Shown here piece after piece: positions 17,433 through 26,560 of a stretch of DNA of 64,000 nt. Position 1 is the first letter of the stretch; every line of letters begins with the position of its first letter. The stretch lies in assembly GCF_000024005.1 (NCBI RefSeq), contig NC_013132.1:558001-622000 (forward strand), read 5' to 3'. The notes beneath the pieces are model-generated. The model did not search any database, had not been told where the DNA came from, and saw only the letters and a program-made list of their open reading frames with translations. The DNA is from Chitinophaga pinensis DSM 2588. Lineage in GTDB: Bacteria > Bacteroidota > Bacteroidia > Chitinophagales > Chitinophagaceae. A program made the position numbers and the translations under genes.

Positions 17433-18008
17433 TTATGCCTTTGCCCGCAGTGCCTGGGCCATGTGCCGCTGTTCATGTGCGATCACGAAGCGGAAAGTAT
17501 CACCCAGTGAAAATTTCAGCCAGCTACCCAATGTAGTGCCTATCTTTATCTGTTGCAGGTTCACCAGCCTGGCGCGGTCCAGCAGGGCGTTTATCTTTTC
17601 CTGCCATTCAATAAACTCATGCACCACTTTCCCGGCATCCAGGTCCGCCAGCGGCCGGTAAGCCTTCGGCGCCTGCATCTTCATACCGGCTTGACCATCC
17701 GCTTTTGGCAACATCATATTCGTAAAATAATTACCCAGCCAACCGCTTTTAAAAACAGGCGATGGGTTGGGAGGGAGGCTGCCGGACAGTTTTCCCTGAA
17801 TAGCGTTTTCTATGGCCGGTACGTAAAAACGGGCATATGCATTGAGGTGGTCCAGGCATTGAGCAACACTCCATTTTCCCGGAGCTGGTTGCCTTAACAG
17901 GATTTCATCAGAGATGTTAAGGAATTGGTGGCGGGCAATCTGTAATAGTGCTTCCACCTGGCGGTGCAGCTGGTCAAGCAGTACGGGGGTTTCAAATTTC
18001 AGGGACAT
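17433..18008 (-). CDS. DinB-like (DUF664/DfsB) family protein
   Basis: A 191-residue helical protein with the spaced histidines of the DinB/YfiT metal site: AQCLDHLNAYARFY at about 68-82 and AHEQRHMAQAL at about 176-187. The PAPGKWSVAQC start of the first motif is typical of the family. DinB-like proteins are thought to be metal-dependent thiol transferases or stress proteins with unknown substrates. It is monocistronic on the minus strand between uvrC (convergent) and the gld cluster. Start ATG at 18008. Confidence 0.78.
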   Translation of the reverse strand: MSLKFETPVLLDQLHRQVEALLQIARHQFLNISDEILLRQPAPGKWSVAQCLDHLNAYARFYVPAIENAIQGKLSGSLPPNPSPVFKSGWLGNYFTNMMLPKADGQAGMKMQAPKAYRPLADLDAGKVVHEFIEWQEKINALLDRARLVNLQQIKIGTTLGSWLKFSLGDTFRFVIAHEQRHMAQALRAKA

Positions 18009-18080
18009 AATCGTGGCGATTGTTTACGGAGCAAAGGTAGGCAGGGGCGGGCAGGGGAGAAATGAGATAAGTCATGTAAA

Positions 18081-18115
18081 AGAAAAAGGATCCGCCGTAT
18101 GGCAGACCCTTTTTC
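18081..18115 (-). terminator. terminator of the gldKLMN operon
   Basis: On the minus strand GAAAAAGGGTCTGCC (18115-18101) pairs with GGCGGATCCTTTTTC (18096-18082), using two G-U pairs that would be A-C mismatches on the plus strand. It lies 25 nt after the gldN stop and runs into a T-rich tract. Confidence 0.75.
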
Positions 18116-18139
18116 AGTTTTTTATATCCTGCGAGCAGA

Positions 18140-19189
18140 TTAATACTGCCACATATCTTGTTCTTTGTTAAAGATTTTATCCTTGATCGCCTGACCTTCC
18201 AGGAGACGCATGGTACCATCTTTAATGTATTCTTTGATCTCGCGGTTATAAGTATTGTTTTCCTTGATAATGAAGCTGGAGAAGAAGCGCATTTCGAAAA
18301 GGTCTTCCCAGCTCATTGTAGCCGCATCGTTATTCTGGTTGTAAACATCAAATTTAGCCAGTACAGGACGCAGATCAGGATAGTATACCCAGAACAGCGG
18401 GATAGCAGCACGGAAGGAACCGTCTTCGTTCATACGGGATACCATCGGAGCGATACCCAGAATACGAACTTTCAGTGCAGAGGCTTCTTTATCGAATACC
18501 CAGATTTCTTTGATCTTGTACTGAACAACAGTACGTGGGTCAAATTCATCACGGGTAGTGACCATTTTCTCCTCACCGGTTACAGGGTCGATACTACGTA
18601 CGGTTTTCTCTTCACCACTCAGTTTGTTCTGAACTTCGGAGAAAGGAATAACGGTAGTGAACCTGTCATCGATAGGGCTGAAAGCCTGCACTTCGCCGGA
18701 CTTAACCGCGTTGAGCAGAATGTTTATGAACAGCTGGTTAGTACCGGATTCATCCTCAACATTGTACTGGAAAGGAAGGTTCATCTTTTCACGGGTGTCG
18801 ATCACCTGCCATATTTTCTTTTCCCAGAACTCATCGTCTGAGCGGATATGGTCGTATGGAATAGGCACACGGTCTTTGATAAAGTTCTTTTCAGAAATGC
18901 CATCCGTACGCAGGGATTTGCGTGGAGTATCTACAACAGGCACACCAACACCATCTTGGCGGAGGGAGGCTGGTTCAGCACCTTGCGGTTGCTGAGGAGG
19001 TGCAGATACTGCATTGCCGGTAGCGGGATTGACAACAGAACCATCAGCAGGTGTTGTATTCTCAGTTGGGGTAGACTCGGTACGACGTGTCGTACGACGG
19101 CGACCACCGCCCTGAGCGTTTGCCTCAGTTGCCAGGAATACCAGCAACAAAGCGCACAAACCGATTCTGTTAAGGATGACTGCTCGCAT
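18140..19189 (-). CDS. gldN: gliding motility / T9SS protein GldN
   Basis: A 349-residue secreted protein with a signal peptide (residues 1-26, cleavage after ANA). A Thr/Pro-rich linker at about 27-85 (RRTTRRTESTPTENTTPADG) precedes a globular domain. FWEKKIWQVIDTREKMNLPF at about 121-140 and YPDLRPVLAKFDVYNQNNDA at about 262-281 are typical of GldN/PorN. GldN associates with GldK in the periplasm as a ring under the outer membrane of the type IX secretion motor. It is the last gene of gldKLMN, 12 nt after gldM, and is followed by a terminator. Confidence 0.95.
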   Translation of the reverse strand: MRAVILNRIGLCALLLVFLATEANAQGGGRRRTTRRTESTPTENTTPADGSVVNPATGNAVSAPPQQPQGAEPASLRQDGVGVPVVDTPRKSLRTDGISEKNFIKDRVPIPYDHIRSDDEFWEKKIWQVIDTREKMNLPFQYNVEDESGTNQLFINILLNAVKSGEVQAFSPIDDRFTTVIPFSEVQNKLSGEEKTVRSIDPVTGEEKMVTTRDEFDPRTVVQYKIKEIWVFDKEASALKVRILGIAPMVSRMNEDGSFRAAIPLFWVYYPDLRPVLAKFDVYNQNNDAATMSWEDLFEMRFFSSFIIKENNTYNREIKEYIKDGTMRLLEGQAIKDKIFNKEQDMWQY

Positions 19190-19201
19190 AGAAAAATAAT
19201 A

Positions 19202-20734
19202 TTAGTTAATCTTGAAATTGACGTTACTCATATCTCTCACTCTTCCATCCGGACCTTTTACGCGGATGTTGTCGAAGTATACGATATCGCCAGCTCTCAG
19301 GGAGCGGATAACAGGCATTACGCTGTTAGGGAAGTATGCAGAGTTAGCTTCGCCTTCTGCATAGTCTTTACCTTTTGCGTCGATACCAATACGATAGCTT
19401 ACAACTTCATATCTAACACCGTCGAAGAGGAAGTCTTCCAGGTCAGCACGGAGACCGCCCTGTACTTTGAACTCAGCAGCCTTCATGAAAGGGCCTTTGC
19501 TCATACCAACCTTCAGAACCGGGTCAGGAATGTATTTGATACGGAATTCTTTAGAACCAAGTGTTTTTACTTTACCATCGATATCGCCGTTAACAGTAAT
19601 CATCGCAGTACCTGGTTTGGTAACTGTTACAGAGTACTTACCAGCAGCGGTTTTCGCCATAGTACCGTTGTTGATACCAGCAGATACTTTTTCAGCTGGA
19701 ACCCCACCGGCAGAGATCGAGATCGGGTTTTGCAGACCGATGTACAGTACGTTCATCTTGTCAGCAGAGATAGAGGTAGTAGAAGCACCAACACTATATG
19801 TTTCAGAGAAAGGCATGTTAATTACCTGACCACTTGGATCAGTCATTTTCACAGCACCGGAGATTGTTTTTTCACCGATACCGGAAACTACCATTGAATA
19901 TTCGCCTAAACCTTCTTTCGCAGTTACGCCGGAACCGTTTACAACGATCTCAGGATTTACAGTAGAACTGTACGCACCTACAGCGATTGCAGCTGTCAGT
20001 GTTTGTCCTTCCATCAGGTTTTTTGAGTTCAGGGAAACGAAAGGTCTGATTTTGTCGAAATGGAAATCTCTCTTACCGATCTGAGCATACAGGTCATCAA
20101 TGATCAGGGCTTCTGAGTTCTTGATGTCGTTCTGGAATTTACTCAGGATAGTTACTGCAGCGATGGTTGGCACCATGTTAAAGTGGTAGGAAGTCCAGTC
20201 TTTTGCAGGACCATGGCTACCATGGGATTTGCCAATTTCAATGTGCAGTGGCAGAGATTTTTCGAATTTCGCCTTGTCTTTCGCATCAACGAAAGTCAGG
20301 AGGTTTGCGCGTAAATCAGTCAGCTTCTTTTCCAGTAAAGGACCCTGTTTCTGATTCTCCATCACACGGGTTGGAGCATCCAGGTTATCTTTACTTTTCA
20401 ATTCGCCATGTTCATCTAGACCACCGCTTTCTCTTACGATTCTTTCTTTCAGAGAGTCCAGGAAGGTATACATCTCAGCAGATGCAGTACGTACCTGTTC
20501 AGCTTTCTGTTTGAAAGGACCTGTTTTAGCAGCGTCCTCGCTCATTTTCTGTTCGAACGCAGCGTAAGTATCGTTGTTCTTATCTGTGATCGACTTATTC
20601 GAAGTATTGATAGAGTTGTTTACTATATTAAATGCGTTCAATATCTCAGCAGAGACGTTCAATGCCAGCATGGCCGTTAAGACCAAGTACATGATATTGA
20701 TCATCTTCTGCCTGGGATCTTTAGGTAGTGCCAT
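19202..20734 (-). CDS. gldM: T9SS motor protein GldM
   Basis: A 510-residue protein starting MALPKDPRQKMINIMYLVLTAMLALNVSAEIL. It has one transmembrane helix near residues 11-30 and then a long periplasmic part. The periplasmic region (about 35-510) holds coiled and beta-sandwich domains; the C-terminal one contains VQGGLRADLEDFLFDGVRYEVVSY. GldM and GldL form the proton-driven motor of T9SS and gliding, with GldM spanning the periplasm to the GldK/GldN ring. It is 59 nt after gldL and 12 nt before gldN. Length and start agree with GldM/PorM. Confidence 0.97.
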   Translation of the reverse strand: MALPKDPRQKMINIMYLVLTAMLALNVSAEILNAFNIVNNSINTSNKSITDKNNDTYAAFEQKMSEDAAKTGPFKQKAEQVRTASAEMYTFLDSLKERIVRESGGLDEHGELKSKDNLDAPTRVMENQKQGPLLEKKLTDLRANLLTFVDAKDKAKFEKSLPLHIEIGKSHGSHGPAKDWTSYHFNMVPTIAAVTILSKFQNDIKNSEALIIDDLYAQIGKRDFHFDKIRPFVSLNSKNLMEGQTLTAAIAVGAYSSTVNPEIVVNGSGVTAKEGLGEYSMVVSGIGEKTISGAVKMTDPSGQVINMPFSETYSVGASTTSISADKMNVLYIGLQNPISISAGGVPAEKVSAGINNGTMAKTAAGKYSVTVTKPGTAMITVNGDIDGKVKTLGSKEFRIKYIPDPVLKVGMSKGPFMKAAEFKVQGGLRADLEDFLFDGVRYEVVSYRIGIDAKGKDYAEGEANSAYFPNSVMPVIRSLRAGDIVYFDNIRVKGPDGRVRDMSNVNFKIN

Positions 20735-20793
20735 AGTTTGTTCTCAGGTTTGAATGATTGTCTGTTGTTAATTCAAAAACTATTAGCGATACC

Positions 20794-21546
20794 TTATCTC
20801 GCACTCTGCATAGCGCTGAGCATGTTACCGTATACGGTGTTCAGGCTGGTCAGGTTGTGAGCCAGTTTAGAGATCTGATCCTGAGTTTTACGAGCATCGT
20901 CCACGCTGCTGGTCATTGCCTGAGAAACATTCAGCAGATTGCTATAGAAGTTGTTCATAGCTTTCAGGTGATTGTTAGTGTCCTGCAGTTCCAGTTCATA
21001 GATAGCATTCAGGGAAGCCAGGTTTTTGGTCATGCCCTGCATTTGCTCATGGAAGCTTCTTGTAGACTCGGAAGCACTGTTGAAAGAAGATACAGCTGAA
21101 GCAGCAGTAGTGTAAGCGTGCGCTACGCTACCAATTGCAGTAGCAGCTTCTCTTGTTTTTTGTGTGTAATCACCTGTAGCGGCAACTACATCACTGATAT
21201 CCCGCATTTTATCTACTGTGGAACCTAATTTCTGGAAGTTCTCGCTCAGACGCTGTAAGCTTACCGGAGTGATGTCAGCTTCTTCGAGCATTTTATCCAG
21301 ACCAGCCAGAGCAGGGCTACCACCAGCTACAACTGCTACCTGAGTAGGAGCTGCATCGTGACCACCGCTATCCGGTACGAATGCATAAACGAAGAAGATC
21401 AGCGCTTCTGTGCTCAAACCAACGATCAGGGCGATATCAGCGCCTGGCCAGTGTTGAAGTTTAAAAAGCGCACCGATAATTACTACAGATGCCGCGACAC
21501 AAACAAAGAAATTAAGCCATTTCGATGTAGTAGGATTCATAGCCAT
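20794..21546 (-). CDS. gldL: T9SS motor protein GldL
   Basis: A 250-residue inner-membrane protein with two transmembrane helices (about residues 11-31 and 38-57). The second carries the motor glutamate in GLSTEALIFFVYAF. The cytoplasmic remainder (60-250) is helical and rich in heptad-like LSENFQKLGSTVDKM repeats. It forms a pentamer around the GldM helices and conducts protons. The start MAMNPTTSKWLNF is at 21546, with an alternative at 21540. A 231-nt gap separates it from gldK. Confidence 0.96.
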   Translation of the reverse strand: MAMNPTTSKWLNFFVCVAASVVIIGALFKLQHWPGADIALIVGLSTEALIFFVYAFVPDSGGHDAAPTQVAVVAGGSPALAGLDKMLEEADITPVSLQRLSENFQKLGSTVDKMRDISDVVAATGDYTQKTREAATAIGSVAHAYTTAASAVSSFNSASESTRSFHEQMQGMTKNLASLNAIYELELQDTNNHLKAMNNFYSNLLNVSQAMTSSVDDARKTQDQISKLAHNLTSLNTVYGNMLSAMQSAR

Positions 21547-21777
21547 AGGTCAAAATTTACTGGTTAAAGTGTTAAAGGTTAAATTGTTGTTATGGAATAG
21601 TTGTTGCTCAACGATGATTTGCGGTTTCCCAATGTACTTCATACGGTTTCTCATATCAACTTGTTTTAGTTTGATTTTCACACACATGCCCGTCCCAAAG
21701 GCATACAGGTTTGTTCCTGTCTCTTCGATACTGCCTGTTCTCATACTCATCTATCCGTAATGCTGTTACTATAATTG

Positions 21778-23076
21778 TTACCTGTGACCAAAATCGTTTT
21801 TAGAACGGCTCAGGAAGGCGATTGTACATCTGAATCCAATGTAGGATTTAGCACTATCCTGATACTCGTAAGAACGTGTACCTGTCTGGAGGAAATATCC
21901 GATATCTTTCCAGGAACCACCTCTTACCGCTTTACGTTTCATTTTCGGAACTGCATTGTCCGGAACGTCCATACGCAGATAAGGGTTCATATCAGACGTA
22001 AAGGAATATGCGTTCTCATAGTAAATATCCTGTGTCCACTCAGCTACGTTACCTGACATGTTATATAAACCGTAGTCATTTGGCCAGTAAGCATCCGCTC
22101 TTACAGTGTAGAAACCACCGTCTTCAGGATAGTTACCACGACCTGGTTTAAAGTTAGCCAGCAAGCAACCTTTCTTGTTACGAATGTAGTAACCACCCCA
22201 TGGGTAAGGCGTTTGCTCTCTACCACCACGTGCAGCGTACTCCCATTGCGCTTCTGAAGGCAACTGGAATTTATCTTCTGTAAATAATTTCTTAGAAATA
22301 CGGTAGTCTTCCCAGAACTTACTGCGCCATTCAGCGAAAGCGTTTGCCTGGTGCCAGGTCACGCCCACAACCGGATAGTTATCAAACGCAGGGTGCCAGA
22401 AGTACATCCTCGTCATCGGCTCATTGTAAGCATAAGAGAAGTCACGGATCCAGCACAATGTGTCAGGATAGATCGCAACATCCTTCTTTACGATGAACTT
22501 AGCACGGGATACATTCGCGTTTTCACGCTTCTTAGCCTGTTCCCAGTTGAACGTCTCCGCATGGTAAACCAGCTTACGTACGTCAAACTCCTTACGACCA
22601 TACAGACGGTCTTCAGGTGCATATGTCATACTTTCCAGCTGATCCATAGTAGACTTGTCCCGGTAGTTGATTTTCTTCTTCCAGTCGATATAATCCTCAC
22701 CACCATCATTCTTCACATGCCCTAACATTACGTGGGCAATGGAGTCAGTAACCCACTGTACAAACTGCCTGTACTCGTTATTTGTGATCTCCGTAGCATC
22801 CATGTAGAAACCGGAGATTGAAATAGACTTGTTACGGGCGGTGTACGCGTAGTTCAAATCTTCATCGCTCGGGCCCATGTGAAAAGTACCAGACGGTACA
22901 TACACCATTCCATAGGGTACGGGCGGGAAATACTTAGGTCTAGGACTTACGCCGATTAGCTGTCCTTGCGCGTTTTTGGGGGTCTTACTACCACCACAGC
23001 TGGCGAGCAGACTAACCAGCAATACTGCTGCTAACAGACCACTTGAAAAATTAAGCTTCATAAGGGTAGCTTTCAT
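21778..23076 (-). CDS. gldK: T9SS lipoprotein GldK
   Basis: A 432-residue lipoprotein (signal with lipobox LLASCGG) of the FGE-sulfatase/SUMF1 fold. The N-terminal domain has VPYGMVYVPSGTFHMGPSDEDLNYA at about 56-80. Later blocks are YPVVGVTWHQANAFAEWRSKF, LPSEAQWEYAARGG and the C-terminal AVRGGSWKD and YIGFRCTIA. GldK with GldN forms the periplasmic ring of the secretion machine and lacks formylglycine activity as far as is known. Two starts fit, ATG at 23076 or 23061. The first overlaps the stop of an upstream 68-codon frame as ATGA. Confidence 0.95.
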   Translation of the reverse strand: MKATLMKLNFSSGLLAAVLLVSLLASCGGSKTPKNAQGQLIGVSPRPKYFPPVPYGMVYVPSGTFHMGPSDEDLNYAYTARNKSISISGFYMDATEITNNEYRQFVQWVTDSIAHVMLGHVKNDGGEDYIDWKKKINYRDKSTMDQLESMTYAPEDRLYGRKEFDVRKLVYHAETFNWEQAKKRENANVSRAKFIVKKDVAIYPDTLCWIRDFSYAYNEPMTRMYFWHPAFDNYPVVGVTWHQANAFAEWRSKFWEDYRISKKLFTEDKFQLPSEAQWEYAARGGREQTPYPWGGYYIRNKKGCLLANFKPGRGNYPEDGGFYTVRADAYWPNDYGLYNMSGNVAEWTQDIYYENAYSFTSDMNPYLRMDVPDNAVPKMKRKAVRGGSWKDIGYFLQTGTRSYEYQDSAKSYIGFRCTIAFLSRSKNDFGHR

Positions 23077-23279
23077 TGAAAATCATTTATTTCGTAGGCG
23101 ACGCAGTGCACATTGGCCATAATGCTACTGAGGATGTCGCTAAGTTCTGAAACATGGCCTTTAGTCTCGCCGATCTCTCCGGTCGGACCGTTTACCAACG
23201 AGCCCCTCACACTTAATGACCCTAAAGTTGTTAAGGGCAACTTCAGAAATTTCGCGGTTGTTATACTTGTTGGTTTCAA
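23073..23279 (-). CDS. possible small protein overlapping the gldK start
   Basis: An open frame of 68 codons (TTG at 23279, stop 23073-23075) whose TGA overlaps the first possible gldK ATG as ATGA, a usual sign of translational coupling. The product (ends with VHCVAYEINDFQ) is not a signal peptide or membrane protein and I recognise no domain. Codon choice looks ordinary for the neighbourhood. It may be a real leader gene, the remnant of a larger gene, or chance. The frame stops 33 nt upstream of the TTG, and the opposite strand is also open. Confidence 0.3.
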   Translation of the reverse strand: MKPTSITTAKFLKLPLTTLGSLSVRGSLVNGPTGEIGETKGHVSELSDILSSIMANVHCVAYEINDFQ

Positions 23280-23546
23280 TTTTTTGAATTCATTCCCGTT
23301 GGAAACACATTATCTCTTCAAAGTCAGCACTTACCCTTCTGATAGTCTATCCCACACTATTAAGCAAGATAACAAATGTAACGATTAATTTTAATCCGTA
23401 GTTAGTTTTTACCCAACTTTTTCATGCCCGATCAGGGACGTGTGACAATTAAAATAAACGTACTTTTTAACATTTTATTATATCTTCTCAAAATCATTTT
23501 TCCGTGTGCTTTTTACACAGATATGGTCATGCAAGATACATAAATA
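23077..23546. other. region upstream of gldK
   Basis: This 470-nt gap is the upstream region of the gld operon and the downstream region of the thioredoxin-fold gene. It contains the small frame described separately and an exact minus-strand -7 box at 23373-23380. The last 150 nt next to the thioredoxin-fold gene are AT-rich, with no hairpin I consider convincing. Confidence 0.5.
23373..23380 (-). promoter_or_regulatory. -7 box for the gld operon
   Basis: The minus strand reads TACATTTG, an exact TAnnTTTG match. Use of this box would give a gldK leader of about 290 nt that contains the 68-codon frame. Confidence 0.35.
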
Positions 23547-25589
23547 TTATTTTAAATTAATTATTTCCTCTATATAATTAACTGGCTTAATACAATGATA
23601 ATGCTCACAGACGTATATAAGTGTTTCTCCTGGCCGTTCCCGCTGTTCAAGTAGTGGCAGACCGGGTTGATCGGTTGCTGCTCCCAACATTACTTTAAAC
23701 GGAATATAATGCCTGTTAGTATCCCTCATCCTGGATTTATATTCGGCCCCCACAACCGCTATCTCCCGCACCCCGATCACCTGCTGCAATAACACGCCAG
23801 CCCATACCCCAAATGAAGTGGAATACCTGACCGCCGTCTGTGACTGCCCCGCCAGCATATGAATGCCACGGTTAGACCAGTCCTTCCTGTCATAAACAAC
23901 TGATAGATAAAGCAGGTTAGCCGCCATTACAGCGTTGCCACTAGGCGTGGCGCCATCATATACTTCCTTCTTACGTACGATAACATCCGTCTGTCCGGCT
24001 TCCGTATAGTAAAAATAAATGCCCCCTTCGTCCGAAAAATTATTCACTACATACTCCGTCAGTTCTTTCGCCTTACTCAGCCACTCCGGTTCTCCACTCA
24101 CTTCCTGTAAAGCAATTAAAGCGCGTACCATCCATGCATAGTCATCCAGAAATGCCGGATATTTTGCTACGCCGCCCTTAAATGTATGAAAAAAAGACTG
24201 TTTATCAGTGTTTTGTAAGTGCTCCAGGCAAAATTTCATCGCATTTACACCCATCTCCCGGTACCGCTCTATGCCCAACGCCGCATACGCCTTACAACAG
24301 GCATGTATCATCAGCGCATTCCAGCCCAGAATAATTTTGTCATCCAGTCCCGGACGGATCCTTTTTGCCCTTACCGCCATCAGCTTTTCCCGGCTGATAG
24401 CCAGACTACGCTCCAGCGCCTCTTCAGTGATTCCCTGCTCCGCTGCAAATACTGCCGCCGGCTTCGTCACCCATAATATATTCGTCTCTTCCCAGTTACC
24501 CTCCTCCGTTACATCATAAAATGCACAGAATAAAGCGGCATCTGTACCAAGAATATGTTCAATTTCTTCCTTACTCCAGGTATAAAACTTACCCTCAACA
24601 CCTTCAGAATCAGCATCCAGCGCACTGTAAAAGCCACCGCCCGCATCTGTCATCTCCCTTGCCACAAAACCCAGGGTATCGGCAATCGTCCTCGCATACA
24701 ACTCATTGCCTGTCAACTGATACGCTTCACTCAGCACATCCACCAGCAAGGCGTTGTCATACAACATCTTTTCAAAGTGAGGCGCCAGCCATTTGGCATC
24801 CGTACTGTACCGTGCAAAACCTCCGCCTAACTGGTCGTAAATACCGCCCCGGATCATTTTGTCCAGCGATAATAAGGCCTGCTCCAGCGCCTTCGGCTCA
24901 TTGAAACTATGATGATACCTTAACAGGTATTGAATGATAAAAGTGCCGGGAAATTTCGGCGCACTGCCAAAGCCACCCCATACCTTATCGCCCTGCTGCA
25001 TCATATTATTGAAAATGGTCTCACACTGCGCTTTCGTAAACAGCTCTTCATGAGGTACCAGGTCCTGGCCGGGCGCCTTTCCGCTAAAACCGGATGCCTG
25101 TACCAGGTGGTCGCGCATATTCTGCGCCTGTGTTTCCAGATCCTCCCGGCGCTCTTTGAATGCCTGGGACAATGCCAGCAATACATCTGTCCAGGAAGGT
25201 CTGTTAAATGCCTTGACAGGAGGGAAGTAGGTCCCGCCATAAAAAGGCAGTTTATCAGGTGTCAGGAAAACGTTCAGCGGCCAACCGCCGGAACCCGTCA
25301 TCGCCTGTACCGCATCCATATAGATGTGATCCAGATCCGGACGCTCTTCCCTGTCTATCTTAATATTAATGAAATGCTCGTTCATGATACGCGCGGTCTC
25401 CTCATGCTCGAAGCTCTCCCGCTCCATAACATGACACCAATGGCAGGCGGCGTATCCAATGCTGACTAATATAGGTTTATCCTCGGTTTTTGCCCGCTGC
25501 AGCGCCTCCTCCCCCCAGGGATACCAATCTACAGGATTGTGAGCGTGTTGCAGCAGGTACGGACTGGTTTCTTTCGCTAATCTGTTCAC
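23547..25589 (-). CDS. thioredoxin-domain protein of the YyaL/SSP411 family (DUF255)
   Basis: A 680-residue protein. The N-terminal thioredoxin-like domain (about 1-170) begins [21 protein letters not shown] and contains the CxxC motif in [11 protein letters not shown] at about 48-58. The rest is an alpha/alpha-barrel of the six-hairpin glycosidase fold, with [17 protein letters not shown] and [13 protein letters not shown]. The family is widespread, related to human SPATA20, and its biochemical role is unknown. It starts with GTG at 25587-25589, and the N-terminus is the family standard. Monocistronic on the minus strand. Confidence 0.9.
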   Translation of the reverse strand: MNRLAKETSPYLLQHAHNPVDWYPWGEEALQRAKTEDKPILVSIGYAACHWCHVMERESFEHEETARIMNEHFINIKIDREERPDLDHIYMDAVQAMTGSGGWPLNVFLTPDKLPFYGGTYFPPVKAFNRPSWTDVLLALSQAFKERREDLETQAQNMRDHLVQASGFSGKAPGQDLVPHEELFTKAQCETIFNNMMQQGDKVWGGFGSAPKFPGTFIIQYLLRYHHSFNEPKALEQALLSLDKMIRGGIYDQLGGGFARYSTDAKWLAPHFEKMLYDNALLVDVLSEAYQLTGNELYARTIADTLGFVAREMTDAGGGFYSALDADSEGVEGKFYTWSKEEIEHILGTDAALFCAFYDVTEEGNWEETNILWVTKPAAVFAAEQGITEEALERSLAISREKLMAVRAKRIRPGLDDKIILGWNALMIHACCKAYAALGIERYREMGVNAMKFCLEHLQNTDKQSFFHTFKGGVAKYPAFLDDYAWMVRALIALQEVSGEPEWLSKAKELTEYVVNNFSDEGGIYFYYTEAGQTDVIVRKKEVYDGATPSGNAVMAANLLYLSVVYDRKDWSNRGIHMLAGQSQTAVRYSTSFGVWAGVLLQQVIGVREIAVVGAEYKSRMRDTNRHYIPFKVMLGAATDQPGLPLLEQRERPGETLIYVCEHYHCIKPVNYIEEIINLK

Positions 25590-25662
25590 AGTGAATGGTT
25601 ATTCTGTTACCTACGCAATTTTTGGTCTTACTTCTGTTCTTAACGGTAATTCTTCACTACCC

Positions 25663-25670
25663 CAAATATA
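25663..25670 (-). promoter_or_regulatory. -7 box for the YyaL-family gene
   Basis: The minus strand reads TATATTTG, an exact match, 74 nt before the GTG start and directly against the hemD terminator hairpin. Confidence 0.4.
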
Positions 25671-25699
25671 AGAAGGGACAGCTTTCGCTGTCCCTTTCT
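25671..25699 (-). terminator. terminator of hemD
   Basis: AGAAGGGACAGC pairs with GCTGTCCCTTTCT around a TTTC loop, with a small bulge, 28 nt after the hemD stop. Confidence 0.6.
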
Positions 25700-25726
25700 G
25701 TGTAATATTTTACCGTGATTTTCGTG

Positions 25727-26518
25727 TTATTTTTTGTTGATCGTCGCCAGATACTGCTCCAGCGCTGCTACCATGGAAGGAGCCTGAGGTGCAGGAGCCT
25801 TAACATCCAGTCGTAAACCAGCCTCTTCAACAGCTGCTGAGGTAGTCGGTCCGAAAGCACCGATACGGGTACCGTTCTGCTCAAACTTAGGAACGTTCTC
25901 AAACAGTGATTTTACACCATAAGGACTGAAGAAAACGATCATATCATAATCGGTTGCCGTCAATACTTCCTTTACGTCGTTAGAGACAGTCTTGTACAGG
26001 GTAGCAGTAGCGTATTCACATTTGTTGGTCTTTAACCACTCTTCGATATCTTTCCGCTGACTATCTGAACTTGGGAACAGGAATTTCTCATTGTCCCTGT
26101 GCTTGTTCATCACTTCCAGCAAACTCTTCGTCGAGCCGTCGGCACCATAGAATACTTTACGTTTCCGGTACAGGATGAATTTCTGCAAATACAAAGCAAT
26201 CGCCTCCGTGATACAGAAATACTTACAGTCCTGGGAGACCTTAATTTTCATTTCCTCACAGATCCTGAAAAAGTGATCCACTGCATTGCGGCTGGTAAAA
26301 ATCACAGCCGTAAAGTTCGGGATATCTATTTTCTGTTTCCTGAACTCTTTTGCGGACAGCCCCTCCACCCTTATAAACGGATAAAAATCCAATTTGACAT
26401 TGAATTTTTTAGCTAGTTCAAAGTAAGGTGATTTTTCTGTTTCAGGCTTAGGTTGGGAAATTAGAATTGTCTGAATGTGCTTTGCTTGCAAATCTTTTTT
26501 TGGCCCGCCTTTAATCAT
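25727..26518 (-). CDS. hemD: uroporphyrinogen-III synthase
   Basis: A 263-residue HemD-fold protein. Diagnostic blocks are FTAVIFTSRNAVDHFFRI at about 68-85, the mid-protein LLEVMNKHRDNEKFLFPSSDSQR, and YDMIVFFSPYGVKSLFE with IGAFGPTTSAAVEEAGLRLDV at the C-terminus. It closes hydroxymethylbilane to uroporphyrinogen III in heme synthesis. Sequence conservation in HemD is low, but the pairing with DUF4271 (42 nt upstream, same strand) and hemW nearby supports it. The heme would serve the caa3/ACIII complex. Confidence 0.88.
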   Translation of the reverse strand: MIKGGPKKDLQAKHIQTILISQPKPETEKSPYFELAKKFNVKLDFYPFIRVEGLSAKEFRKQKIDIPNFTAVIFTSRNAVDHFFRICEEMKIKVSQDCKYFCITEAIALYLQKFILYRKRKVFYGADGSTKSLLEVMNKHRDNEKFLFPSSDSQRKDIEEWLKTNKCEYATATLYKTVSNDVKEVLTATDYDMIVFFSPYGVKSLFENVPKFEQNGTRIGAFGPTTSAAVEEAGLRLDVKAPAPQAPSMVAALEQYLATINKK

Positions 26519-26560
26519 ACGTTTTTATGCTCTTGTGTTAACAATAGGCAGTTTTAATAA

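Noticed and set aside
18848..19897. A 349-codon frame on the plus strand antisense to gldN and gldM
   Set aside because: The gldMN assignment is certain and the antisense product has no domain; long shadows are common in this codon usage.
21547..21777. A 66-codon frame between gldK and gldL
   Set aside because: No signal or domain, and it ends just short of the gldL start with no conserved features; it is probably leader sequence.
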